Of a stretch of DNA of 64,000 bases, positions 10,418 through 20,753 are shown piece after piece. The stretch is taken from positions 806,001 through 870,000 of the forward strand of contig JARGSG010000195.1 of assembly GCA_030374805.1 (NCBI GenBank), read 5' to 3'. Numbering within the stretch: the stretch's first letter is position 1; every line of letters begins with the position of its first letter. The stretch comes from Gracilaria gracilis (Eukaryota > Rhodophyta > Florideophyceae > Gracilariales > Gracilariaceae). A model generated the notes under the pieces. It ran no database searches, was not told the origin of the DNA, and saw only the letters and a program-made list of their open reading frames with translations. A program made the position numbers and the translations under genes.

Positions 10418-11109
10418 GTTGAGACTGTCAACCTGAGAAGCTCCCGTCAAATGCTTGCTATCCCAACTTGTGGAACAAGAAGCGCGCCGCAGTCAGTCAA
10501 CGATCAGCACATGAACAGGCGACGTCAGCGCTCGACGCATTTGATTCTAATTTCACATCTCGACACGTGTACACGTTGTACCGACTTGTGGCGGAAGTCA
10601 TGTGTAGAGGGTGCAGTTGTTTCATTCGGTCTCTTCAACGGGCCGCCAGAAAGGCTCTGCATCTTCAAAGTTCAAACGGCGCGTTTGAGAGGACCTTGTC
10701 GCTGGGCGACTCCTTTCGGTTTGGAGCTTCCCCACTCACCTGTGCCCTATGACTCGACCCACTTATCGTTATGCGCATGCAAATAAATAATAATGATATC
10801 ATCGTCCCAAGACTGTGCTTCTCTTCTCCAGCGGCGGCGGTGGGAACGAATAACTGCGAATTAACGACGTTTTCTACTCTCAACTGCCAGAGATGGAGAT
10901 CTCCGATTAGTGGAAGACTGTATTACCGCCACAAGACAAGTGTACTCTATCTGAACACCCTTTTTGTATCTGCCACGCCCTTGAAAGCACCGCCTGCTTT
11001 CGGTGGCTCCAAGCTCCTCACAAACGCGCCAGCGGAGAGTTTGCCAGTCAGACTTATTGGAACAGGCGCTTATTGCAGCGCCCTCAACATATTCAAGCCT
11101 TCAAAGAAA
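10418..11109. other. Divergent promoter, GET2-like / fluoride exporter
   Basis: About 690 bp between divergent starts. The frame of the fluoride exporter is open back to 10771, but that part lacks conserved sequence and may be leader or a targeting extension. Confidence 0.4.
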
Positions 11110-12187
11110 ATGACGAATGATCTACCGCTCAAGGCATTGGGCATTAGTACGGCTGCTACGCTAGGAGTTTTGCTGCGTCTTGCCGTGAACCGTTTATTCG
11201 GTCAGGGTGTTGGAGGCATTACTTCCGGTACCAGTGCTCTGTTTGTTGACTTGCCTGCAAATTTTCTAGGATGCTTCATTCTTGGCGTCCATGAGTCGAT
11301 GAAAAACAGCTTTTCATATCCTGACTGGTTCAGCCTAGCCATTTCTACTGGCCTAGCAGGAAGCGTGACAAGTAAGCTCTAGTTCAATATTGCAACGAGG
11401 GTAGGACAAAAGTATCTGACTTTTTTTGCTATGCAATATGCGCAATGTCACTTTGACGCCAATGTGAATAACCAAAGCTTTCGCTTCGTGGCATCTGCAG
11501 TTGACTGTGCTGCTTGTAATAGGTCCAAGACTTGATGCGTTTGTTGCGATCCCTATAGGTGTAGCTATGGCTTTTCTCGGCCTAACTCTTGGAAAGGACT
11601 TTGGTGACTTTCTTCTTCACGTTCTTGAGAAGCGTGGACCAGCGCATGTTTCTAGCTCAGAAGAAGGTGTCTTGCAGGCTGCTGGTCAAACAAGGCGTAC
11701 AACGAGTAGAGCAATGCAGATATGTGTTTTGCTTGCCGCCGTCTTGGTTTTTATTGGTTTGTATGGCGCTATGGTCGCCGGGGCAATTTTCGATGGTAAC
11801 ACTTTCTTCGTGTCCGATCGACGATTTTTCTGGATGTGTGGTGTCTTTGCTCCATTTGGAGCTTTGTTGAGATGGTGGTTATCTTGCTTCAATGGCCGAG
11901 CCAAAAAGTTTCCTCTCGGAACTTTTGCAGCAAATATGACGGCAATGGTTGTCGACCTTTCTATCGCTGTGATTCTGCACATAGACCGCGATATTTCAGT
12001 TGCTGCAAGTTTTGTCTTGGTGGCGGTGGTTTCGGGACTTGGCGGTTCTCTTAGTACCGTATCTACGTGGGTGAACGAAGCGACCAAGCTCAAACGCGTA
12101 TGGCGGTATGTTTATGTTCTTGGCACAATTTCGGCGGCATTGATTCTTGGTCTCATAATGTTTGGGACTGCAGTTTGGGTAAGTTAA
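11110..12187 (+). CDS. Fluoride export protein FEX (fused CrcB domains)
   Basis: Spliced CDS join(11110..11371, 11478..12187), 323 residues. Two tandem CrcB-type four-helix domains make the eukaryotic single-chain fluoride channel. The 106-bp intron (GTAAGC...CCAAAG) interrupts the first conserved G-x-x-G-S-x-T-T-F motif; splicing yields GLAGSVTTFASWHLQ. The second domain has the equivalent GLGGSLSTVSTW. The first TM begins LGISTAATLGVLLRLAVNRLF. FEX channels expel fluoride through the plasma membrane. The start at 11110 (MTNDLPLK) is just before helix 1, as in the family; an upstream ATG at 10771 would add 113 residues with a mildly hydrophobic segment. Convergent with GFAT, 165 bp apart. 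Confidence 0.88.
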
Positions 12188-12352
12188 CGTGGAGTTGTCA
12201 GCGAACGAGGAATAAAGTCCTGGACTCGGAGTTACGTTGTACTTCATATCATCCAGGTGCGATGCAGAAGTTGTGAGGTTTCTTTGCAGGGTCTACGTTG
12301 GCCGGTTATGAACTTCAGGTCGATCCTATCAGCAACGAACCCGTCCTAATCT

Positions 12353-14461
12353 TCATTCAACCGTCACGCTCTTTGCCAGAGATCTGGGTTGGTCAACGTT
12401 CAAGCCCCTCGCTACAGCAAGGTGATAACTAAGCAACTGCATTGGAATGATGCTCAACACGCATTGCAGACAATCAACAGTGTTCGGTACCAAAATCAAC
12501 TCCGCCTTCTCTGTGAACGATTCAAGACTTTTATCTCCTTCAGTGCCAATGATGATCATATTGGAGTTTCCACCGCGTGCCAATAACTGATGCAATGCGT
12601 TTTGGACTTTAGTAGCACATGCATCTTGGCTTGTGAAGAGAATGAAAGGCATTTTCTCGTCAATGAGAGCTAGGGGGCCGTGCTTCAGTTCCCCGGCGTG
12701 AATTCCTTCTGTATGAATGTAACTCAATTCCTTGATCTTCAAAGCTCCTTCGAGACAGGTGGCATATTGGTATCCTCTTCCGAACAACAAGATTGACGTA
12801 TTATCTCGAAGTCGTTGTGCAATCGCTTTCAGGGAGTCGTCCAAATCTTCAAGTGTTTTCTTCACCAAGGAGGGTAGCTCTAGCAATGCTTGATGGATTT
12901 CGCGGCGCCTCTGGTTTTTGGATCTGGAATCCACGCTGAGCTGCAGCGCTAGCATGACAATCGTAATAATCTGTGATGTATAAGCCTTCGTTGACGCCAC
13001 ACCAATCTCCGCACCGGCATTAAGGTGGACTCCACAGTCCGTGAGCCGAGCGATGCTGCTTCCGACAACGTTCACAAGTCCAACGGTCAAAGCCTGACAC
13101 TTCTTTGCATACCTTAATGCTTCTAGAGTATCAGCAGTTTCACCGGACTGCGAGACAAACACGCAAATATCCGAACGGAACAACGGAGTCTTGCGGTCCA
13201 AAAAGTCAGATGCGAGCTCAATTGAGACAGGAAGCTCGGTTAGCTCCTCCATCACTTGTCTGGCTGCGAGGCAGGAATGAAAAGAAGTACCGCAAGCTAC
13301 AAAAATTATTCGCGATGAACGTTTAAAGTCGGAGAGTCTTTGAGCAATTCCCCCCAAGTGGACGTCCGTCTTAGTCTGCAAACCATGTTCTTTGCCATCC
13401 ATCTGCGAATTGATAAGCAGTCGACCACGCATAGTCTGTAAGAGGGATTCTGGTTGTTCAAAGATTTCCTTGAGCATGAAGTGTGGGTACGCTCCTTTCA
13501 TAATCTGCTCGAGCTCCATGTTGAGTGTTGCAATTGTTCTGTTAGACGCGATCCCGCGCGTAGTTTCAGAGTCTCCTGTGTTGTACATGCGAAGGTGACC
13601 GTCGCCGCGAATGTGGACGAGATCATCATCCTCGAGGTAGACGACCTTGTCGGTATGCTCAATAATGGCGCTGGCGTCTGAGCTAAGGAAATACTCGACA
13701 CCGTCAAATTCATCGCCGGAGAAGTTGTCGACCGATGGAGATCTACGCGGTCTCTTCGAAGGTGGCTCACCGCGGTTGTCCAACTTTTCGTGAATTGAGC
13801 TGCGGATGACTGCGATCTCTTGGCGCTGTGTGGGCTTGAGACCAAGAACAAGAGGTGAACCAACTTTGCAGGCAACCACTTCGTCTGGATAGGCCGTGGA
13901 GCGAATAAGAAGAGCGTACGCGCCGTCGATGGCGTGAACCAAGTGCATTACAAGCCTTGGGAAGGTGAGCTTTTCGCCGTTTTCGCGAACAGTATCATAC
14001 AAGTACTTGACAAGCTTGGCAAGAACCTCCGTGTCTGTCTCGCTGCTAAACTGGAAGCGCTTGGCCAAGAGCATCTCCTTGAGCGGTTTGAAGTTGGTGA
14101 TGATTCCATTATGAACGACCACAAACTGCGCAGACGAATCGGAAGTATGCGGGTGGCAATTGAACACGCTCGGGGCACCATGGGTAGCCCATCTGGTATG
14201 AGCAACGCCAACGTGATTGGAAATTGGCTCCGCTGTGGGAAAGCGAGCGGCTCGAACCTTGTCAACGGACTTTTGTAGGCAGTCAACTGAGCCCACGGCC
14301 TTGATGACGACGACGTCAGACGCGGACTTTCCGTTGAGCGCAAGTCCTGCCGAGTCATAGCCACGGTATTCCAGGCGACGCAGCCCTTGCACGAGAATGG
14401 CAAGCACCTTGTGAGTGTCCAAATTGACACCGTAGTTAGCGTAGCCAAAGATTCCGCACAT
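12353..14461 (-). CDS. GFAT: Glutamine-fructose-6-phosphate aminotransferase
   Basis: 702 residues, matching the ~680-700 of eukaryotic GFATs. Starts MCGIFGY, so Cys2 becomes the N-terminal nucleophile of the Ntn glutaminase domain after Met removal. The glutaminase half includes RRLEYRGYDSAGLAL and HTRWATHG. A charged insertion with a KRPRR basic patch (residues about 240-265) is typical of eukaryotic forms. Two SIS isomerase domains follow (FVACGTSFHSC; SQSGETADT; SIARLTDCGVHLNAG; GRGYQYATCLEGALKIKE) and the invariant tail PRSLAKSVTVE is present. Catalyses fructose-6-phosphate plus glutamine to glucosamine-6-phosphate, the entry to UDP-GlcNAc and N-glycans. The frame is open upstream but homology starts at this Met. 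Confidence 0.97.
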   Translation of the reverse strand: MCGIFGYANYGVNLDTHKVLAILVQGLRRLEYRGYDSAGLALNGKSASDVVVIKAVGSVDCLQKSVDKVRAARFPTAEPISNHVGVAHTRWATHGAPSVFNCHPHTSDSSAQFVVVHNGIITNFKPLKEMLLAKRFQFSSETDTEVLAKLVKYLYDTVRENGEKLTFPRLVMHLVHAIDGAYALLIRSTAYPDEVVACKVGSPLVLGLKPTQRQEIAVIRSSIHEKLDNRGEPPSKRPRRSPSVDNFSGDEFDGVEYFLSSDASAIIEHTDKVVYLEDDDLVHIRGDGHLRMYNTGDSETTRGIASNRTIATLNMELEQIMKGAYPHFMLKEIFEQPESLLQTMRGRLLINSQMDGKEHGLQTKTDVHLGGIAQRLSDFKRSSRIIFVACGTSFHSCLAARQVMEELTELPVSIELASDFLDRKTPLFRSDICVFVSQSGETADTLEALRYAKKCQALTVGLVNVVGSSIARLTDCGVHLNAGAEIGVASTKAYTSQIITIVMLALQLSVDSRSKNQRRREIHQALLELPSLVKKTLEDLDDSLKAIAQRLRDNTSILLFGRGYQYATCLEGALKIKELSYIHTEGIHAGELKHGPLALIDEKMPFILFTSQDACATKVQNALHQLLARGGNSNMIIIGTEGDKSLESFTEKAELILVPNTVDCLQCVLSIIPMQLLSYHLAVARGLNVDQPRSLAKSVTVE

Positions 14462-14602
14462 TTGTGGGGCTGCTTTGTTGGCAGAGACAAGTAAGCTGCG
14501 AAGGCCGGAAGCTGAAAATTGAGACGTGTGGGTTGAGGTTGAGTGGAGACGGTTCGGAAAGGTCGCATGCAGCGTTGTGAAACGGAAAGATTGGTGCGCG
14601 GT

Positions 14603-14612
14603 GTATATATAC
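14603..14612 (-). promoter_or_regulatory. TATA-like element upstream of GFAT
   Basis: GTATATATAC, a self-complementary TATA sequence about 140 bp upstream of the GFAT ATG. That distance allows a transcription start roughly 30 bp downstream and a leader of about 110 nt. Inferred from position and sequence only. Confidence 0.45.
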
Positions 14613-15606
14613 AGCAGCAATGAATGGCGCGAGCTATCGCTGGAAGTGAAACGCAAACGCAGGCGGGGAGTGAATTGCGGTGGAGGAGTGGTGGCGTGCG
14701 AAGGCGATGGAGCTGCGCGCAGCGCAGCGGGTATAAAGTAGAGTATAAACAGGTGTGAGGTTGGAAAGGAATAGTAGCACTCTGCGGTGTATTATTATTG
14801 CTCAAGGCGAACGAAGCGAACGGTGAATCATGACGATGAGCGCGGCAGGGCGCGGTTTGCATTACGATGATGGTTGGGCATTGCGCTGAAAAGCTGGTTG
14901 ATGATTGGTGCATTATAATGAGATGTTTTTGACTTTTTTGACTTTTTTTCGCCTTTTTCTTTTTTTTTTTGTCAGCAGGCCTCCTCCGGGAATTTGCTGT
15001 GAGCGAGTAAAGTTTATGCATGCCCTCTAGAGCAGTTGGGGGGGGGGAGGGGGAGGATGATGATGGGGATGATGGTGGCAAATGCACGTAGATGCAGCGT
15101 TGCAAGGTTGTAAGGTTATACAAGTACAGTTAGCAAAGGAACGTTAGTGCCATAACGATAATGTAGGGTTGATGGCGGAACGACTCTCTGCTACCGTGTA
15201 GCTAGAGATAAGTGATGCGGATCTACTGTACATGAGAAAAGTACATTACACGCACGAGTGTTGTGTACGAAGGTAAGGGTTAACATTATTATCTAACATC
15301 TAACAAGACGTGATGCTGCGTAAGCAGTCTCGTGAGCGGCAGCAAGCAGAGGCGGCGGCGGCGACGGTGCTTGATGAGCCGTCAGCACGCACAGCATACC
15401 TGTACCGTGTAGATGACTGTACAGTACTTGGGTATGCGCACGCGCTTAATAGAAAACAGCAGCGTGGCGCACGACTATGACGCACACAGCGCGCTTGGCG
15501 CCACGCAGCGCCCAACACGAGAGGACTGCTCGTCGAGAAACCGCCGCCGCGCGGGTGGCTTCGGCAGCCGCCACACGAGCGCGCCTCGCGAAGGCGCCGC
15601 CAACGA

Positions 15607-15633
15607 CAACAACAACAACAACAACAACAACAA
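15607..15633. repeat. CAA trinucleotide repeat
   Basis: Nine consecutive CAA-type units in the GC-rich promoter upstream of the J-protein gene. Confidence 0.9.
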
Positions 15634-15792
15634 GCGGCGCGGCACTCGCGCAGCGGGCGCGCAGCGCGCTGCACGCGCCGCGTCACAGTGGCGGTTTCCG
15701 CGCCGTGCGCCGCGCCGTGTGTGGTGCGCAGTGCGCAGTGCGCAGTGCGCGCGTGCGCACACACGCCGTCTCGCCGCCGCGCCGTGCCTGCT

Positions 15793-15814
15793 CCCCCCCC
15801 CCCCCCCCCCCCCC
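15793..15814. repeat. 22-base C homopolymer
   Basis: An uninterrupted run of C followed after ACGG by eight more. The exact length is prone to sequencing error, and the tract can form G-quadruplex or i-motif structures. Confidence 0.9.
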
Positions 15815-16154
15815 ACGGCCCCCCCCGCGCGCGAATTACATTGCGGTGCGCATCGCGCTGCTCGCGCCCAACGCCGCGCTCAAACGCGCCGCTGTAAAGC
15901 GCGTATCTACGCACAGCGTAGCGCTACATACTAACGTTACTCCTTGTAGATAACTTTACCCTTGGTACGCTTGTACTGTACGTCGATACGTACGCCATCT
16001 CCGCCGCTTGCCGCTGCGAGTGGCCCAAGTGCGTCGTGGCCTGTGGCGATCTGCCTCGCGCCCGCCGCCTCCCCCCCCGCCTCCGCTTCCGCCTCCGCCG
16101 TCCGCCGCCGTGCCCTCCCACCCCCCCTCCCCCTTTCCCCCCGCCCGCCAAGTG

Positions 16155-18842
16155 ATGTCGGCGCTCCCCGGGCGCGAGTCGGGATCGCCGCGCGCGCAGC
16201 TGCGCGAGCTGGACGCGTCGCTGTCGTCGCTGTCGGCGTCGGACCCGGCGTTGGTGGCGCACTTACTGCGGCGCCACGCGTTGCACATGAGTCTGCATCA
16301 CGTCGCCACGCTGCCGGACCCGCACTCGTCGCCGCACCTCGCGCACGCCCTCCGCGACGCCGCCAGCGCCGTCAACGCCGCGCCGCAGCTGCCCGCCGTG
16401 TGGCTGGCGTTGTTCTCGGCGTACCACGCCTCTGCCGACATGCGCGCCGCTACGCGCGCCTTGCATAACGCCCTCGTCCACTGCCCGTACGACCCCGCCC
16501 TGCGCCTCGTCGCCGAGGCCGTGCTGGCCGACTCGTCGCCCTCGCCGTCCGTGCCGCCCGTTGCCGCCGCCGCCGCTGGCGCCGCCGCCGCCGCCGCCAC
16601 CGCCGCGCCCATGCCGTCCGAGAGTGTGCTGGTCGAACACGCTCACGCCTTGAACGACGCGCTGCCCAACGGCACGCCGCCCGCGCCCGTGGCGTCGCCG
16701 CCGTCGCCCAATCATCCGCAGCAGCGCGCGCTGCGAGACGCCGCAGACGCGCACCAGATGGCCGAGTACGCGCGCGCAATTCAGCACTATTCGCTCGTGG
16801 TGGACGCCGAGCCGCGCCCGTCGCCCGCGCTGCTGCTGCGCGCGCTGCTGGGCAGAAGCGAGGCGCATCTGTCCGACGCAATTGGCACCGACCGCCCGCA
16901 GTCCTTCCACGCCGCCATTGCGGACGCTACCGCCGCCGTGCAGTTGCTCCCCGCCTCGGAGCATGCTTGGTACACGCTTGGCACCGCCCACTTGCAGAAT
17001 GCCCATCCCGCCCGCGCTAAGAGTACATTCCAACGCGGCTTGCAGCACTGCCCGCGCGCGCAGTCGCTGCTGGATGGCGTTCGAGACGCCCAGTTTGTCA
17101 TTGACAAGGAGGGCGCAGAGTCTGACTCCGAAATGCCCCCCGTCGCCTCCCCCTCCAACCATTCCCCTCCCCCGTCGCAGAAACGTGTCGCCACCCCTCC
17201 CGACAGTTCTGCCTCAAATCCGTTGCAAACTCCCTCCCGAAGTGAGCGTAGTTTCAGCCTTTTATCGCAACGTAATCGCGATTCTAACCGCCACGACCTG
17301 TATCGATCTGATGCAGATTCACGTTCACTGTCTTCCCGTTTCCGTTTTTCCAAGCACGACGCCAGAACCTCTTCGTCTGAACGTAGTGCCCATAACCTCT
17401 CTGCCGAGCCTGCTTCGTTTAGTCGCCTTGCAGCTTCTTTGTCTGCCTACGACAAACGTACCGCTTCTATGGCTTCGCCTCCAACTTTCACCAAGTCCAA
17501 TTCTTTCGCTAATGCCTCCGCCTCTGCCTCCGCCCCCGCCTCCGCCTCCGCCTCCGCTTCTGCTTCTGCTTCTGCTTCAGCTTCTGCATCTGCTTCCACC
17601 AGGGCAGAGACCAATGGTTCCGCCCCTACATCAAATGATGCCTTCAACACTGCGAATACCGACGCGTCCAGTTCCTCCTTCTCGGCCCACAGCCGAAAGG
17701 AGCTGTATGAACTTTTGCAGGTTCCTCGAGATGCAACTGAGGCTATGATTAAGAAGAGCTATTATCAGCTGGCTCGCAAGTACCATCCAGATAAGAATGC
17801 TGGCGATCAACATGCCACTTACAAGTTTCAGAAGCTCGCAGAAGCATATCGCGTCTTGTCGGACCCGGAATCCCGCGCTGTGTATGACCGCTATGGTGAC
17901 CGAGGCTTGGTGAAGAACAGCGTCAATAATATCGACCCATCCACATTGTTCGCTATGGTGTTCGGCTCTGACCAATTTGTCAACCTTATTGGTGAATTAC
18001 AACTCGCGAGCTTAGCTACCAATGTGGACGACAGCGGCAATACCCCCGCGGAAGATGTGCTCAACGGCATTCAACGTGCACGAGTGGGGAAGCTTGTCCT
18101 GGAGATGGTGAAGATGCTCAAACCGTGGGTCGATGGTGATAAGAAAGGCTTCCTCGAGAACACAAACCATTTGATGCACAAGTTGAAGGATGCCAGTTTT
18201 GGGCCATACCTGCTTAACACGGTTGGTAATGTGTATGTACAACACACAACACACTTGCTTGACAAGAATCGACCCTTCAACCTTTCTGCTGTCGTGCGAA
18301 AGGCCTCCATGCGGTCGCACAAGTTTGCTTCACATCACAAGGCCCTCAACGCTGCCAACCGTGTGATGGATAAGCAGAAGAGGTTGCACGACAGAGTAAT
18401 GCGGTCCGGGCGTGACCACAAGTTCATCTCTGAAGACGAAGCGAAGAAAATTGCCGTGGAAATGGCTGAGAATGCGATTGATATGATGTGGAAGATCTCC
18501 ATAATTGATATTGAGACAACATTGGAAGACGTTTTGCTGATTGTATTGTCAGGCAGAGACCTAGTTGCTGAGAGTGACATGTTTGCGCCTTCGGCTTCTC
18601 CTGACTCTCCATCTTCTTCAAAGCCGAAATATCGAAGGCGAATTGGATCGTATCTCACACGAGACGGAAGAGAGAGGAATGAAAAGGCTCGAGACCGAGA
18701 TCGCCTGGAATCCCAACTGGTGCGAGCTTTGCCCCCGCTAACTCACGGAGAAGCGGCAGTCACGAGACAACAGGTTTTGAGTGAGCGGGCCCATGGAATT
18801 CAGACAATGGGGAGGATCTTCATGATGGCCTATAACCGATAG
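16155..18842 (+). CDS. TPR and J-domain co-chaperone with DnaJ-X domain
   Basis: 895 residues from MSALPGRESG; the frame is open 49 codons further but only as poly-Pro. Residues about 40-120 and 190-330 have TPR-like helical pairs (HAWYTLGTAHLQNAHPARAK). A disordered Ser-rich linker contains a long Ala-Ser alternating tract (residues about 452-476). A full J domain lies at about 515-585 with the HPD triad in ARKYHPDKNA, so it should stimulate an Hsp70 ATPase. The C-terminal 250 residues begin DPSTLFAMVFGSDQF, the DnaJ-X domain of yeast Caj1/Djp1 and plant homologues. It lacks the G/F and zinc regions of DNAJA/B types. Its partner and location are unknown; Djp1 acts in peroxisomal and mitochondrial import, so a role in organelle import is possible. 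Confidence 0.88.
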   Translation: MSALPGRESGSPRAQLRELDASLSSLSASDPALVAHLLRRHALHMSLHHVATLPDPHSSPHLAHALRDAASAVNAAPQLPAVWLALFSAYHASADMRAATRALHNALVHCPYDPALRLVAEAVLADSSPSPSVPPVAAAAAGAAAAAATAAPMPSESVLVEHAHALNDALPNGTPPAPVASPPSPNHPQQRALRDAADAHQMAEYARAIQHYSLVVDAEPRPSPALLLRALLGRSEAHLSDAIGTDRPQSFHAAIADATAAVQLLPASEHAWYTLGTAHLQNAHPARAKSTFQRGLQHCPRAQSLLDGVRDAQFVIDKEGAESDSEMPPVASPSNHSPPPSQKRVATPPDSSASNPLQTPSRSERSFSLLSQRNRDSNRHDLYRSDADSRSLSSRFRFSKHDARTSSSERSAHNLSAEPASFSRLAASLSAYDKRTASMASPPTFTKSNSFANASASASAPASASASASASASASASASASTRAETNGSAPTSNDAFNTANTDASSSSFSAHSRKELYELLQVPRDATEAMIKKSYYQLARKYHPDKNAGDQHATYKFQKLAEAYRVLSDPESRAVYDRYGDRGLVKNSVNNIDPSTLFAMVFGSDQFVNLIGELQLASLATNVDDSGNTPAEDVLNGIQRARVGKLVLEMVKMLKPWVDGDKKGFLENTNHLMHKLKDASFGPYLLNTVGNVYVQHTTHLLDKNRPFNLSAVVRKASMRSHKFASHHKALNAANRVMDKQKRLHDRVMRSGRDHKFISEDEAKKIAVEMAENAIDMMWKISIIDIETTLEDVLLIVLSGRDLVAESDMFAPSASPDSPSSSKPKYRRRIGSYLTRDGRERNEKARDRDRLESQLVRALPPLTHGEAAVTRQQVLSERAHGIQTMGRIFMMAYNR
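17509..17600. repeat. Ala-Ser coding repeat (GCNTCN)n
   Basis: A hexanucleotide-like repeat inside the J-protein gene that encodes alternating Ala-Ser. Codon use changes from TCC GCC to TCT GCT/TCA across the tract, suggesting slippage followed by point changes. Confidence 0.8.
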
Positions 18843-20108
18843 GCTCGACCAATCTCTTCCCGGGGAATGTTCATCGTGCCATTGACGGTGAGCATTCCAC
18901 AATGTGGAACCACGGTCAATTCCCTTCTTTTTATTTTCATGTCTCGGTAGAATCACAGAAATGATCGATTCGGTTTCTTGTACAAAGGATGGACGACAAC
19001 CGTGTCATGGCGCCCTCATGTTTCAGAGTATTCGAAATCGGTCTTTCTCACAACTGAACATTTTGTTTTGTACTGCTAATTGTTGATATATATTGATACT
19101 CGCTCAAGGGGATGTGATAAATCCTTCATGTAATATCGAATTGTTCTCGATGTAGTGGGGCCGGAATTTGCGCGTTTTCACTCACTACCTCCATCCATGT
19201 GTTGTTTCCGGTATATGTGGTGACAGACAATCAATAAAGCGTTGGTGTCGTTGCAATTCACAAAGTATTACATTAACATTTATTGCAGAACCGCGAAGTA
19301 CGTCGACTACCTGTGCTCAACTTTTTCCAATGTTGAACTTCCTACTCGGGTTCGTCGCTATAGGAATGAAAGAGGTGCACGCCTGAACCCTGTCTTTGCA
19401 TTCTTGCATTGCTCGGTAGTTGAGTTCGTTTACGGAACAGGGTCGCCATTCCACTTAATATTTTTTTGGTACTGTTGTGAGAGTGTACTTCAAGTAAAGT
19501 TAGCACTGTAGCCGTCGTGCCTCATAGCGCCCGGATTGCGTTTTACTCCTCTTCTGTAGCTCAGTCGTCTTTCTATAACTGTACTATCTTCATCAGACGA
19601 TATACCGATGGCACGAACCTATCTCAATATATTGACCTAAACAGAGAAAGCATCAGTCGCTGGAACTTCTGATTCGGTTTCTCGAACAATGCCTTGAGCC
19701 CCAGCATTCCACTGCTTGTCCTAGCAATCTGTTATAAACCTATGAACGGTATCCTAATTACCTTGTATCCTTTTGCTTTCTAATACGAAGGGTGCCCCGA
19801 GAAACCAGGTTGTGGATAGTTCAACATGAAGAATACAACTCTCTCCCATCTATGTGAACAACTGTTTCCTGTCAAAAATATGCCACCATATAAGACTTCC
19901 GCGACTCGAAAAGTCGGCCCAGTCGGCGCAGCATCCTTCGTTCAGATACGCCCGGTGCAACATCCTCCTTTCAGAAAGCCTCCCCCTTAAACGGATATGC
20001 GATTTCTTCTCCAGAACAATTCATGCCCTTGATAAGGTCGTTCGTGGTCGTTTGGTACATAACGGCCGCTTTGTTTCAAGAGTTTACTCGATTCACTGAC
20101 GTTGCTGT
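18843..20108. other. Intergenic region, convergent 3' flanks
   Basis: 1.27 kb with lower GC than the flanking genes. Only short frames without domains, so nothing can be supported. Confidence 0.55.
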
Positions 20109-20753
20109 TCATGTCACCAAGGCCGTAGTTTCATCTGTGCTTGAGGGAAGTACCAGTCTGTCAATCCAAGCATAGGCAAGCCTCTTAACGATAGAACACG
20201 AACACCCTGTAATTGCCAAAACACATGCCGCGAAGAACAACACAGTCGCACCAAACGGGTGATAACCAAGCACGAGGAGAACGACACCGATCAGAGCAAT
20301 AATAGCAGGCACAATCATAAAAGAATCTGCCGCAGCCGAAAGGATAGCATCCACTCCTTTATGAAGCACGCGCTGCAAGATGGTCTTCTGTTGCTGTGGG
20401 GTTTGTCCACTTTCCTCTGTTTGCGACGGGGATACAGCAGCATCGATCTGTTCGAGGACCTCGTCTGCGAGCTCTTTCTTGGAGTTGATATACATCACGA
20501 CGAGCACAACGATGAATATCAGAAGGAATATAGACGGAGGGTACACTTTATATAGAACCCATGTCAACAGTATAGAGAGGAGAGCAATGAGCATCAACGT
20601 CGCACCATAAGCGATATGAACTGCGGATGTGAGACTCGCAACAATGCTTTTTGTCTGGGATCGCAGCCGACTCTCCATTTCGTAGAAGGTTGGGACAGAA
20701 AATCCAACACGTTGTCGCAACTTTGAACTGCTTTGATTTCTGAATGAACTCAT
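20109..20753 (-). CDS. Four-helix integral membrane protein, unknown
   Basis: 214 residues. The cytosolic N terminus is basic and Ser-rich (MSSFRNQSSSKLRQRVGF). Helices 1-2 form a hairpin (GATLMLIALLSILLTWVLY; SIFLLIFIVVLVVMYI). A hydrophilic loop rich in Glu/Gln follows, then helices 3-4 (MIVPAIIALIGVVLLVLGY; ATVLFFAACVLAITGC). The hairpin-loop-hairpin layout resembles reticulon-like or plastid curvature proteins, but I see no sequence signature of either and do not assign a family. A single exon with a clear ATG. Confidence 0.65.
   Translation of the reverse strand: MSSFRNQSSSKLRQRVGFSVPTFYEMESRLRSQTKSIVASLTSAVHIAYGATLMLIALLSILLTWVLYKVYPPSIFLLIFIVVLVVMYINSKKELADEVLEQIDAAVSPSQTEESGQTPQQQKTILQRVLHKGVDAILSAAADSFMIVPAIIALIGVVLLVLGYHPFGATVLFFAACVLAITGCSCSIVKRLAYAWIDRLVLPSSTDETTALVT

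Larger units (their letters stand above)
14462..16154. other. Divergent promoter region with low-complexity tracts
   Basis: 1.7 kb between the GFAT and J-protein starts with no supported gene. It holds a TATA-like GTATATATAC (14603-14612), poly-T tracts (about 14924-14970), a G run (about 15040-15050), a CAA repeat (15607-15633) and a 22-C run (15793-15814). From 15300 to 16150 it is very GC-rich and open in several frames; I treat those frames as compositional. Confidence 0.5.

Noticed and set aside
13948..15123. 391-codon minus frame overlapping GFAT
   Set aside because: Out of frame with GFAT, whose own frame is fully conserved; product is Ser/Thr/Pro-rich with no homology.
15413..15953. 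Several 100-200-codon frames on both strands
   Set aside because: All arise from the GC-rich, CAA- and C-repeat-bearing promoter; poly-Asn/Thr/Pro products with no conserved residues.
16263..17162. 299-codon minus-strand frame inside the J-protein gene
   Set aside because: Shadow of a GC-rich coding region; Gly/Arg/Val repeats without domains, whereas the plus frame has TPR-like and J domains.
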